A stretch of 64,000 bases of DNA from Chloracidobacterium sp. (lineage in GTDB: Bacteria > Acidobacteriota > Blastocatellia > Pyrinomonadales > Pyrinomonadaceae): assembly GCA_016711345.1 (NCBI GenBank), contig JADJTD010000001.1, forward strand, positions 2,914,001 through 2,978,000, given 5' to 3'. Made by a program: the position numbers and the translations under genes. The notes beneath the pieces are model-generated. The model was not told where the DNA came from. It worked only from the letters and a program-made list of their open reading frames with translations, and did no database searches. This document shows positions 23,617-31,924 of the stretch, piece after piece. Each line of letters begins with the position of its first letter. The first letter of the stretch is position 1.

Positions 23617-26382
23617 CTACTTTGCGTTCATCCAGTTATCACCGACGTCGATTTCGACTGTTATCGGCACGTCGAGTTTTGCGGCGGCTTCCATTTCGCG
23701 TTTTATTAGAACCTTTGCGGCATCGACTTCGGATTCGGGGCCTTCGAATAGAAGCTCGTCGTGGACCTGCATTATCATTTTTGTTTCGAGCTTTTCGCGT
23801 TTTAGGGCGTCGGCGACGCGGAGCATTGCTATCTTGACGATGTCGCTGGCGGTGCCTTGGATCGGCATGTTGATGGCTTCGCGTTCCGCACGTGAGCGGA
23901 CGGCGAAATTGCGATCGTTGATCGACGGGAAATAACGGCGACGACCAAAAAGGGAAGTGATGTAGCCTTTTTCACGAGCCTCGATCGGTGTGCGATCCAT
24001 GTATTCGCGGATGCCTTTGTACGTTTCAAAGTAGTCAGCAATGACCTGTTTCGCCTCGCTGCGGCTGATGCCGACACGCTGCGACAGGCCGAATGCCTCG
24101 ACCGCGTATGCGATGCCGAAATTGACGATCTTTGCGAGCCGCCGCTTTTCCTTCATCTCTTTTTCGGTCGTCGCTCCGAAAACGAGCCTAGCGGTCTGGG
24201 CATGTATGTCTTCGTTATTTTTGAAAGCCTCAAGCATTCGCGGATCTTGCGTGATGTGCGCGAGAATGCGAAGTTCGAGCTGTGAATAATCGGCTGAGAT
24301 GAGTTTGTTTCCTTTTTCGGGAATAAAAGCTTGGCGAATACGCTGGCCGAGTTCGGTGCGAACCGGAATGTTTTGAAGGTTCGGCTCGGTCGAACTCAGT
24401 CGTCCGGTCGCAGCGACAGTCTGATTTAACGCGCCGTGAATGCGGCCGTCGGCGGCGATCATTTTTGGCAGCGCGTCGGCGTATGTTGCGCGGAGTTTGT
24501 CGAGTTCGCGATAGTCGATGATGTGTTGTGCAATCTCGTAAGTTTCGGCGAGTTCGACAAGCACGTCATGGCTCGTTGATATTTGTCCGGTCGCGGTTTT
24601 TCGTCCGGTTTCGATATTTAGCTCGCCAAAAATCTCGCCGACCTGCTTTGGCGAACCGATATTAAATTCGCGTCCAGCGATCTTTGTGATCTTGTCTTTC
24701 AACGTCTCAAGCTCTTTTGCAATAAATGTCGAAAACGTCGTTAGGCTTTCGCCATCGACCTTCATACCGACAAGCTCAATATCGGCGAGTACCGGGATCA
24801 ATGGCAATTCGATCTCGTAATAGACCTTTTCAAGTTCTGCCTCGCGGATTTTAGCTGTCAAGATCGGCGCGAGGCGTGCAATGAAATCGGCATTTTCCGT
24901 CGTGCGAAAAGCAGCTTCGTCGAAATTTGCTGGAACAGTATTCGCGGCATCGAGATCCGCGTAAATCTGAGCGAGAAACGGTATCGGGTAACTCGCGCGG
25001 GTCGATTCGAGCAAGTATGCGGCAACCAAGATGTCGTCCTTCACTGCTTCAGGACGAATTCCCATGCCTAACAGTGGGCCGAGATTTCGCTTTTCGTCGT
25101 ATGCTGATTTTTCTAGAAAGCCGTTGGTCAGAATGTCTTTCAGCGAGCCTTTTGCCGCATCAACGCCGCCTGTGAAGTTTTCGAGATCAATGTAAAACGC
25201 TTCACCATTTCCAAGTCCGATGCCGACACCGTTTGGAGCCGCCTTGCTGAAACAGCTTGCTTTTTCGTTCGAATTCGCGTCATTGACGAGGTAGCTCCAA
25301 CGATCAATTTCAAAAAGACGGCGGAGCAATTTATCCAGGCCTTCGCGGTCGTTGATAATGGAATACTCTGACGCGACGGCAGGACTATTTGCGGCCGGCT
25401 GAGTATCAAACAATCCACCAGAAGATGCAGGCGACCCGCCCGACGGTTCAGGACCGCTGAAAGCCGGCATCGAAACTACGCCTTGCCCCGCAAATTCTTT
25501 TGTAAGGTTTGTAAATTCAAGTTCGCGAAAAAGCTCGTAAGCTTTTTGTCTGTCGGGCGTGCTGTGCTCGAGTTCTTTTAGATCGAGCTTGATCGGAACG
25601 GTTGTGTGAATGGTTGCGAGTTCGAGCGATTGTTTGATGATGTCCTGATTATTTTGCAGGCTCTCGCGATAGGTCTTGTGCGTGATCTTTTCGGCGTTTT
25701 CCATTGCTCCGAGAGCAGAACCATATTCGAGGACAAGTTTCAATGCACCTTTCGCACCGATGCCCGGAGCTCCGGGAATGTTATCCACCGAATCGCCCAT
25801 CAAACCGAGCAGATCAATTATCTTGTCAGGCGGCACTCCAAATTTATTTTTGACCCAAGCCTCATCGCACCATTCAACTGCGGGAACGGGCACTTTGCGT
25901 TTCATGTTTTGCGAGTTATTTCGCATCGCAATAATGTGTGGATCGCGGACGAGCTGGCACAGGTCTTTGTCATTTGAAACGATCACCGCCTGCATGTCTT
26001 TTGCCGCGACTTCCTGAACGAGCGTGCCGATAACATCGTCCGCCTCAAACCCGTCAACAAACAACATCGGGATGCAAAATGCCTCGCACACGCGCATGAT
26101 GTACGGGATCTGGCTGGAAAGATCGTCAGGCATCGCCTCGCGATTTGCCTTGTAGTCCGCAAAGGAATCGTGCCTGAATGTTGGCACATCTGTGTCAAAA
26201 ACCGCCGCTATATACTCGGGCTTTTCGTCATTGATCAGCTTGCGGAGCATGTTCGTAAAGACAAAGATCGCCTGCGTTACTTGTCCTTTACTGTTACGCA
26301 GCGGATCCTGCTTCATGCCCATCGGAGCAAAGAATGCGCGATATATATGCGACATCGCGTCGATTAAGAAGACTCGTTTCAT
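23617..26382 (-). CDS. polA: DNA polymerase I
   Basis: 921 aa from ATG 26382. 5'-3' exonuclease/flap domain at the N-terminus (MKRVFLIDAMSHIYRAFFAP; GDSVDNIPGAPGIGAKGALK), a linker rich in Pro/Ser/Gly near 300-340, a degenerate 3'-5' exonuclease region, and a family A polymerase domain with ISADYSQLELRILAHI, RRLAKIVNFGIAYAVEAFGL and MIMQVHDELLFE. In the proofreading region the DxE motif of Klenow is replaced by 'SYLVNDANSN' and the last catalytic Asp is missing, so it probably lacks proofreading. Acts in Okazaki fragment maturation and repair. Confidence 0.96.
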   Translation of the reverse strand: MKRVFLIDAMSHIYRAFFAPMGMKQDPLRNSKGQVTQAIFVFTNMLRKLINDEKPEYIAAVFDTDVPTFRHDSFADYKANREAMPDDLSSQIPYIMRVCEAFCIPMLFVDGFEADDVIGTLVQEVAAKDMQAVIVSNDKDLCQLVRDPHIIAMRNNSQNMKRKVPVPAVEWCDEAWVKNKFGVPPDKIIDLLGLMGDSVDNIPGAPGIGAKGALKLVLEYGSALGAMENAEKITHKTYRESLQNNQDIIKQSLELATIHTTVPIKLDLKELEHSTPDRQKAYELFRELEFTNLTKEFAGQGVVSMPAFSGPEPSGGSPASSGGLFDTQPAANSPAVASEYSIINDREGLDKLLRRLFEIDRWSYLVNDANSNEKASCFSKAAPNGVGIGLGNGEAFYIDLENFTGGVDAAKGSLKDILTNGFLEKSAYDEKRNLGPLLGMGIRPEAVKDDILVAAYLLESTRASYPIPFLAQIYADLDAANTVPANFDEAAFRTTENADFIARLAPILTAKIREAELEKVYYEIELPLIPVLADIELVGMKVDGESLTTFSTFIAKELETLKDKITKIAGREFNIGSPKQVGEIFGELNIETGRKTATGQISTSHDVLVELAETYEIAQHIIDYRELDKLRATYADALPKMIAADGRIHGALNQTVAATGRLSSTEPNLQNIPVRTELGQRIRQAFIPEKGNKLISADYSQLELRILAHITQDPRMLEAFKNNEDIHAQTARLVFGATTEKEMKEKRRLAKIVNFGIAYAVEAFGLSQRVGISRSEAKQVIADYFETYKGIREYMDRTPIEAREKGYITSLFGRRRYFPSINDRNFAVRSRAEREAINMPIQGTASDIVKIAMLRVADALKREKLETKMIMQVHDELLFEGPESEVDAAKVLIKREMEAAAKLDVPITVEIDVGDNWMNAK

Positions 26383-26389
26383 TTTCACA

Positions 26390-26398
26390 ATTTTAGCA
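26390..26398 (-). promoter_or_regulatory. Extended -10 for leaderless polA
   Basis: On the minus strand TGCTAAAAT ends 7 nt before the polA ATG (26382). This is the extended -10 form TGnTAnAAT-like, with no ribosome-binding site in between. The same string TGCTAAAAT lies 6 nt before the lnt ATG. Confidence 0.55.
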
Positions 26399-26412
26399 CG
26401 GGTCTTGAATTT

Positions 26413-27003
26413 TTATAGATTCGACCTATCTTGCGACATGAAATCTAACATTGCCGTTTTTGAATCTCTCACAAACGATCTCTGCAAATATCGGCTCAAC
26501 GGATAACCGATGCGGGCGAGTAATGAACCGGGCTTTGAGAATGCGTAAAGGTCATACCAAATCCCTCCGCTATCGTGGTGAAACTCAACAGAAAATCGCT
26601 CTTCGCCGATCTCTGCATGTTCTCGCAATGTTCCGTATGCAAAGCCATAACGTTCTATTTCCGCCGATTCATCGATGGTATAGACGATCCGTGCAGCACT
26701 GAGAGAATAGAAACCAAAATGAGCAACAAGAATCGCGACTGTCTGACCAACCTCTATCGGCGTATTGTCGTAACTGAGTTTTACCCAATCGAACGCAAAC
26801 ATCTTCCATTGTCGAATAGCGGTCTTAGCTCGTTCGTAGTCAGACCTTCCAGAACCAAGTTTTACCCTGTTGTGATCGACTACATAACCAGACGGAGCAT
26901 CGCTTTTTGTGCCTCCGATCTCTGGATAAGAGAAATCATCGGAAATGCGATCAGCGAGGAATTTATCGATCTCTTTTTGTTGTGGTTTGGCTATCGAGAA
27001 CAT
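26413..27003 (-). CDS. DUF1990 family protein
   Basis: 196 aa. 'NRVKLGSGRSDYERAKTAIRQWKMFAFDWVKL', 'VGQTVAILVAHFGFYSLSAARIVYTID', 'RYGFAYGTLREHAEIGEERFSVEF' and 'WYDLYAFSKPGSLLARIGYPLSRYLQRSF' are the ordered blocks of DUF1990. The function is unknown; the fold is related to SRPBCC-type ligand-binding proteins. Cytoplasmic, no membrane segment. Confidence 0.87.
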   Translation of the reverse strand: MFSIAKPQQKEIDKFLADRISDDFSYPEIGGTKSDAPSGYVVDHNRVKLGSGRSDYERAKTAIRQWKMFAFDWVKLSYDNTPIEVGQTVAILVAHFGFYSLSAARIVYTIDESAEIERYGFAYGTLREHAEIGEERFSVEFHHDSGGIWYDLYAFSKPGSLLARIGYPLSRYLQRSFVRDSKTAMLDFMSQDRSNL

Positions 27004-27043
27004 TTTTAGATGAATCTAAGGGATTTGTCTTGCTGCTTCAAGT

Positions 27044-27072
27044 TTGACAACAAAATACTCGTCCGATATTCT
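27044..27072 (+). promoter_or_regulatory. Promoter of tRNA-Glu
   Basis: TTGACA (27044-27049), 17-nt spacer, TATTCT (27067-27072). Near-consensus sigma-70 promoter 40 nt before the tRNA. Confidence 0.75.
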
Positions 27073-27111
27073 TAACGTTCGCCTTTGGGCGGAAAATGCG
27101 AGCCTTTATGT

Positions 27112-27186
27112 GTCCGGTTCGTCTAGGGGTTAGGACACCGCCCTTTCACGGCGGCAACACGGGTTCAAATCCCGTACCGGATACCA
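27112..27186 (+). tRNA. tRNA-Glu (anticodon TTC)
   Basis: 75 nt. Acceptor GTCCGGT pairs with ACCGGAT, anticodon stem CCGCC/GGCGG around loop CTTTCAC (anticodon TTC), T-arm CGGGTTCAAATCCCG and an encoded CCA end. The D-loop 'TCTAGGGGTTAGGA' is typical of tRNA-Glu. Confidence 0.96.
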
Positions 27187-27268
27187 TCTTTATTGAGTAG
27201 TTTTGCATCATAGTAATTAACCAAATTCGCTCGACCTCCAGAGCGAATTTTTTATTTTGAGGATAAAA

Positions 27269-29083
27269 ATGCTGAGAAGTGCTTTCATTACAACGATATT
27301 TTTACTTTTCGCAAGTGTTTCGTCGTTTGCCCAAAAGCCCGAAGGCCCGAACGACGTTCTGATGGTGCTTCCGTTTGAGAATAAGTCAGGTAAAGCTGAA
27401 TTTAATTGGATCGGAGAGAGTTTTAGCTCGTCCATCACTGAATTACTTGTTAATAAAGGTGTCGGGATCATAAGCAACGCAGAACGCAAAATAACGCAGC
27501 AAGACCTAAAAGTGCCCTTGACCTCGATCCCCTCGTTAGCGACATCGCTATGGATAGCCCAACGGGCGAAGGCCAGCCTTTTGATGGTTGGCAGCTATGA
27601 TATACCGCCGGCTGATGAGAAAGATGTAACCACAGTTTACGTAAAAGCGAAGGTCATCCGTGTTCGGGACGGAAAAATTCTAAGTGAGGAATTTACGAGT
27701 TCGAAACCTGGTTTTGAGCTGCACGATGCTTTGAGTAAGCTTCAAACGATTCAGGGAGACCTTGCATACCAAGTCTTTGCAAGGGTTAGAAAAGTCCTTT
27801 ACAAAGAAGAAGCGTTGTTCCTCAAAAGAGACGATCTTTTGTCAGCAGCAAACAAAGTGCCGTCCAAGGCATTTGAGGCTTACGTCAAAGGTCTGCTAAC
27901 TTCCAACGTTTCAGCTCGCGAAAACTACCTTAAAAATGCTCTGCGATTTTATGCAGAGGATAAGAATCATCCTAACGAGACATATACGTCGGCCGCTCTA
28001 GAACTGGGCCATTTGTATCGGTCACAAGACAAACGCGACGAAGCGGCTGAGAGTTTTCGAAATGTAATTAACGCGTTTGCTACTTGCCGCGATACAGCGC
28101 TAAATCAACGTGTAGTTCCTCAATGCAAGGGCGAAGAAAACGCAGAGGCTTCGTATTATCTTGGCTGGATCTATTTTCAGAAAAAGAACTACGAACAGGC
28201 ACTCGCGGTTCTGCTCGACGTGAAAGACCTCAAACTTGTCAGCATTAACAACCTGATCGGCGTTGTAGGAATACAGGCAGCACGTTCCGACAAGGCCGGT
28301 TCACCAAAAGCGGCGGACTTTTTATTAAAATCTCTCGATGCTTTGAAGCGGGCGGAAGATACAGTTCCGGATGACCGAAAAATAGCGTTTAACTATTCGC
28401 TCGCTCTTTTTCTAAATCAGAAATACGATGAGGCCGGCCAGCATTTTCGAAATGTGACAGCCGCAGATCCGAACGATGGTGAAGCTGCGTTCTTAGCAGC
28501 AAAATCATTTGAAATGACGCCGGGCCGCGAACAGGATGCGGCGGCGAGCGACGATTGGGCCAAAAGGCTGCTAAAAGATCAAAACCGCTACGCAAAACTT
28601 CAGCAGGCTTGGGCTCAGTCAAAGTCGATCGAGTCTATCGAGAGCCGTATCACTCCGGCATCGCGTGATGATTTTGTCGAGGTCGTCTTTATTTCAAAAC
28701 GGGCGCCGGTTAAGCCTGCTTTAGATCCGACAGCCGATCTTCTCTCGCAGGCCCGCGCACTTTTTAAGCAGGGAAAATATGATGACGCGATCGAAAAGCT
28801 CAGGCGCGTGCTGATCAGCGAACCGATGAACGCGGAAAGCTACTTGATGCTCGGAAAGATATACCAAAGCCGCGGCGAGATCGATCAGGCGATCAGCCAG
28901 TTCAAAACAGCGATCTTCTGGGACAACCGGCTCGTTGACGCTCCGGTGGCGTTAGGAAAGATCTATTCCGAAAAGGGAAGCTGCGATCTGGCCAAAACCT
29001 ACGCAGTACTAGCGCAGGAACTCGATCCAACCAATCAGGAAGTAATGGGACTGCAAAGGATAGTAGAAAAATGCTCTAAATAA
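27269..29083 (+). CDS. Secreted TPR-repeat protein
   Basis: 604 aa from ATG 27269 (TGAGGA ribosome site upstream; a TTG four codons earlier is an artefact). Signal peptide MLRSAFITTIFLLFASVSSFA|Q. Residues about 25-170 form a FlgO/TolB-like alpha-beta domain, 'DVLMVLPFENKSGKAEFNWIGESFSSSITELL', which often senses or binds at the outer membrane. From about 220 onwards come tetratricopeptide repeats, clearest at the C-terminus ('ALFKQGKYDDAIEKLRRVLISEPMNAESYLMLGKIYQSRG'). Likely a periplasmic scaffold. Confidence 0.88.
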   Translation: MLRSAFITTIFLLFASVSSFAQKPEGPNDVLMVLPFENKSGKAEFNWIGESFSSSITELLVNKGVGIISNAERKITQQDLKVPLTSIPSLATSLWIAQRAKASLLMVGSYDIPPADEKDVTTVYVKAKVIRVRDGKILSEEFTSSKPGFELHDALSKLQTIQGDLAYQVFARVRKVLYKEEALFLKRDDLLSAANKVPSKAFEAYVKGLLTSNVSARENYLKNALRFYAEDKNHPNETYTSAALELGHLYRSQDKRDEAAESFRNVINAFATCRDTALNQRVVPQCKGEENAEASYYLGWIYFQKKNYEQALAVLLDVKDLKLVSINNLIGVVGIQAARSDKAGSPKAADFLLKSLDALKRAEDTVPDDRKIAFNYSLALFLNQKYDEAGQHFRNVTAADPNDGEAAFLAAKSFEMTPGREQDAAASDDWAKRLLKDQNRYAKLQQAWAQSKSIESIESRITPASRDDFVEVVFISKRAPVKPALDPTADLLSQARALFKQGKYDDAIEKLRRVLISEPMNAESYLMLGKIYQSRGEIDQAISQFKTAIFWDNRLVDAPVALGKIYSEKGSCDLAKTYAVLAQELDPTNQEVMGLQRIVEKCSK

Positions 29084-29162
29084 CGCAAAATGTGAGTCCG
29101 ATGGCCACGGTCCCAAGCCCCAAGTCCTAAATTAGTATAGTTTCCAATTTTATTTATCCATG

Positions 29163-29187
29163 AAAAGCCCTATAAAACGGGCTTTTT
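29163..29187 (+). terminator. Intrinsic terminator after the TPR gene
   Basis: AAAAGCCC (29163-29170) pairs with GGGCTTTT (29179-29186), followed by TTGTATTTTTTTT. Confidence 0.85.
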
Positions 29188-29375
29188 GTATTTTTTTTGA
29201 CTCCGCACTCCAGACTCCGCACTCCGAACTCATTTCTGTGGCACGGAACGTGCTATATACATCTGCGGCCAGCTTGGTTACATAATCAAGACCCCGCCGC
29301 CACCACTACTCCGAGCGCGGTTTGCCACTGTGCTTGAACACCTTCCGAGCGTTCCTTCAGTTGTCCTTCCTATAA

Positions 29376-29402
29376 AAAGCCCGACCCAAAAGGTCGGGCT
29401 TT
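29376..29402. terminator. Bidirectional intrinsic terminator
   Basis: Perfect 11-bp stem AAAGCCCGACC (29376-29386) / GGTCGGGCTTT (29392-29402) with loop CAAAA. On the minus strand the stem is followed by TTTTTATA, on the plus strand by TCCTCCTTTT. No annotated gene ends directly before it, which hints at an unannotated transcript. Confidence 0.8.
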
Positions 29403-29894
29403 CCTCCTTTTAAACCCTGTATTTATTGATATAGCCCGTATTTGCTGATAATGCTCAGAAAAAGGGAAAATTCGTTCATTCTGATTTGTTTCTTTGTTGT
29501 TTGGATTCCGCCTTCGTGCAGTCTGACCGAAAATGCCGCGACAGAAACGAGCAAATGACAGAATTTGTCACAATAGAATGACGTTAATTGTCGGATTGAC
29601 CATTTTCGACTGTCAATGTGACTTAACTCGATTGAGGATTGTCTTGAATTGATTTTACTTTGCGTTCTTTGCGTCTTTGCGGCTTTGCGGGAAAATTCTC
29701 TCCCGCAAAGCCGCAAAGAAGCTCATTCAGGTTTGTCTTTGTGTTCACTGCGGATTTGGCTTTGTGACCTCTGTGTTTAGCTGATTAATAGACACAGAGC
29801 ACGGAGCAAGGACACAAAGGACACAAAGGACACAAAGTTTTTTGATTGGAACTATTGCCAATCGCTGACTATACAAACGCCCGTTATTTTTTCC

Positions 29895-29903
29895 TGCTAA
29901 AAT
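29895..29903 (+). promoter_or_regulatory. Extended -10 for leaderless lnt
   Basis: TGCTAAAAT ends 6 nt before the lnt ATG (29910), with no ribosome site. Identical to the string before polA. Confidence 0.55.
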
Positions 29904-29909
29904 GTCGCA

Positions 29910-31592
29910 ATGGCAATTAGTCTGCTAAAAAAGATTCTACCTTCGTGGAAGAACATGCTTCTTGCCATCCTCGCTTCTGCTCTGCTGATTCTCGCTTTTC
30001 CGGACTTTGAAATCTGGTTCTTTGCGTGGTTTGCTCTCGTGCCCCTGATGTGTGCCGTCGAGCGTGAAACAAAATTGCAGAAGCCCGAGTTGCAGAAGCC
30101 CGCACGAAGTAAGGGCGTTAGTCATGCGATAGACTCGTCGATCATAAGGTCCTTCGTCCTCGGCTGGATATTCGGAACCACCTTCTTTTTCGGCACCTGC
30201 TGGTGGCTGACATACGCCCCGATAAACTACGCCGCGTTTCCGCCTATACTTGCTTATTTTTTGCTGTTTTGCGTAACGACGGTTGCAGGATTATTTCCGG
30301 GCATCTTTGCCGCGATCTTGTCGATGCACGTTCGCCGATTCGGTTCACGGGCATTTCTTGCCGCGCCGTTTGTTTGGGTGTTTACTGAGTTTTTGCGGTA
30401 TTTGATCACGGGAAATAATTGGAATGCGATCGGGTATTCGCAGGCGTTTACGAAACAAACTGTTCATTTCTCGGAATTTGGGGGTGTTTTGCTTGTTGGC
30501 TTTCCGCTGGCTTTATTTGCATCCTTGGTTACCAAATGGGTCGCAAAGCCTCAACGGTATTGGCTTCCGGCGGTATTTTTTTTATTGTTTTGGCTTACAT
30601 CTGATTTCAGCGTTGGGCCGTTGCTTGGAATGAATAGCGATCCCCCATTTATCAACCGGAGTCCGATTGTAGCCAAAATTGTAGCCGTGCAGGCGAATGT
30701 TCCGATGTCCGGTCTCGATCAATCAAAATGGCAGCGACTCCGCGATGCACAAACGCGATTCGCGGAGGAGAAAGTCTATGACTATCGACATCCTGTTCCG
30801 ACACCACGTCCAGATGGACGCAGTCACATTGACTTTCCAGAACCACCAGAGACACCGGTTGTCGTCATACTGCCCGAATCGCCGATGAACTTTTTGTATT
30901 CGGACGACCGCGAGTTTCAGCAGTTTATCGGTGATTTTGCGCGAGAAAATAATGTCAGTGTTCTCTTTAATTCATCTGAACCAGATAAAGGGACGACCAA
31001 GTATTTCAACTCGGCGGTGATGGTTGGGCCGGACGGAAAGCAGGTCGATCAATACGATAAGATCTACCTGCTGCCGTTTGGCGAGGCTGTGCCATCGTTT
31101 CTTGAAGGGATCGTTCCCGGTTTTGTCGGCAATTTTGCTTACGGTCGTGAATACGATCTGTTTCCGGTCGGCGATGCCAAAGCGGGCGTTATGATCTGCT
31201 TTGAATCGCATTTCGGAGCTCTGAGCCGCGAGTATGTCCGCAACGGCGCGGATGTGATAATTGAAATGACCAACGACGGCTATCTTGGCCCCACGCCTGT
31301 CTTGCGACAGCATCTTGCGAATGCCGTTTTTCGAGCGGTCGAAACAAATCGTCCTGTCCTTCGCGTCACAAATGTCGGAATAACTGCATATATTGACGAG
31401 AAAGGACGCGTTTTAGACGCAGCAACGCCGTATCAGGAAGAAACAAGAGTTTGGAGTGTGTCCAAATCCGACGGTTCACAGACATTTTATGTAAAATACG
31501 GCGATTGGTTTGCGTGGTTGTGTTCAATGATTACTATTGGAATACTATTATTGACACTTTTGATTAAGAGGCCAAAGTTTTTGAAAATATGA
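29910..31592 (+). CDS. lnt: Apolipoprotein N-acyltransferase
   Basis: 560 aa. Transfers the third acyl chain to lipoproteins at the inner membrane. An N-terminal block of about seven helices is followed by a nitrilase-fold domain with the Glu-Lys-Cys triad: ILPESPMNF (about 317), YDKIYLLPFGE (about 381) and MICFESHFG (about 428). Then IEMTNDGYLGPTPVLRQH and a last membrane helix. Residues about 55-70 (KLQKPELQKPARSKG) are translated from one and a half copies of a family-A repeat in the loop between helices 2 and 3. The ATGA overlap with the next gene shows coupling. Confidence 0.95.
   Translation: MAISLLKKILPSWKNMLLAILASALLILAFPDFEIWFFAWFALVPLMCAVERETKLQKPELQKPARSKGVSHAIDSSIIRSFVLGWIFGTTFFFGTCWWLTYAPINYAAFPPILAYFLLFCVTTVAGLFPGIFAAILSMHVRRFGSRAFLAAPFVWVFTEFLRYLITGNNWNAIGYSQAFTKQTVHFSEFGGVLLVGFPLALFASLVTKWVAKPQRYWLPAVFFLLFWLTSDFSVGPLLGMNSDPPFINRSPIVAKIVAVQANVPMSGLDQSKWQRLRDAQTRFAEEKVYDYRHPVPTPRPDGRSHIDFPEPPETPVVVILPESPMNFLYSDDREFQQFIGDFARENNVSVLFNSSEPDKGTTKYFNSAVMVGPDGKQVDQYDKIYLLPFGEAVPSFLEGIVPGFVGNFAYGREYDLFPVGDAKAGVMICFESHFGALSREYVRNGADVIIEMTNDGYLGPTPVLRQHLANAVFRAVETNRPVLRVTNVGITAYIDEKGRVLDAATPYQEETRVWSVSKSDGSQTFYVKYGDWFAWLCSMITIGILLLTLLIKRPKFLKI
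30075..30116. repeat. Dispersed palindromic repeat, family A, in lnt
   Basis: A partial copy (TTGCAGAAGCCCG) followed directly by a near-full inverted copy ending GAAGTAAGGGCG. It stays in frame. Confidence 0.7.
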
Positions 31593-31924
31593 ATCTCGAT
31601 GATTATCTTCCCGAGAAGTTTGCTTCGGACTTAAATATGTCCAGTAATGAAATGGAGCGAATTTTATTGTTGACCCCTTCCGAAGTCGCAAGGATAGACA
31701 ATTGGTTACTCTCATTCGCAATTCATCGAGGGAGGAAGGTAGCGTTTCTGGTAATGTCGGCGATGCAACAGTTGACTGCCGAGATTCCTTCCGTGCCGGA
31801 TGCATTCTATATTCTTCGGGTGCAAAAACTTATTGAAGAAGGTCGGCTCGAACTAGATGGAAATATGGATTTTTGGCGCCAGAGCGAGGTGCGATTACCG
31901 CCCGGTGAGATAGAATGGAAGTAA
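31589..31924 (+). CDS. DUF3658-like protein
   Basis: 111 aa. 'LTPSEVARIDNWLLSFAIHRGRKVAFLVMSAMQQLTAEIPSVPDAFYILRVQKLIEEGRLELDGNMDFWRQSEVRL' matches the DUF3658 pattern of a Lys-Val-Ala helix followed by R..L...G.L...G. The function is unknown; it is presumably DNA- or nucleotide-related in other contexts. Overlaps lnt (ATGA) upstream and prfB (TAATG) downstream, so all three are likely translated together. Confidence 0.75.
   Translation: MNLDDYLPEKFASDLNMSSNEMERILLLTPSEVARIDNWLLSFAIHRGRKVAFLVMSAMQQLTAEIPSVPDAFYILRVQKLIEEGRLELDGNMDFWRQSEVRLPPGEIEWK

Larger units (their letters stand above)
29188..29909. other. Gene-free region with terminators, repeats and possible RNA structure
   Basis: About 720 bp without a convincing gene. 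It holds 'ACTCCGCACTCC' word repeats (29201-29230), then a GC-rich stretch (29235-29370) with the short hairpins GCACG-GAA-CGTGC and GCGG...CTTG...CAAG...CCGC and a 23-nt motif also present at 40878-40900. A strong terminator hairpin follows (29376-29402). From 29640 to 29840 lie AAAGCCGCAAAG and ACACAAAGG word repeats, including a perfect-looking inverted pair around 29676-29716. The region could encode a small RNA, but none is identified. Confidence 0.5.

Noticed and set aside
29235..29345. c-di-GMP-I (GEMM) riboswitch on the minus strand (GCACAGTGGCAAACC)
   Set aside because: Only one conserved segment resembles the class; the GACGCAAAGC part is missing and no gene lies downstream in that orientation.
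29235..29402. 6S RNA or SRP RNA
   Set aside because: No closing stem with a central bubble, nor the SRP tetraloop region, could be built with confidence.
29423..29716. 97-aa minus-strand ORF
   Set aside because: Its N-terminus (RKAAKTQRTQSK) is a translation of AAAGCCGCAAAG word repeats; no further support.
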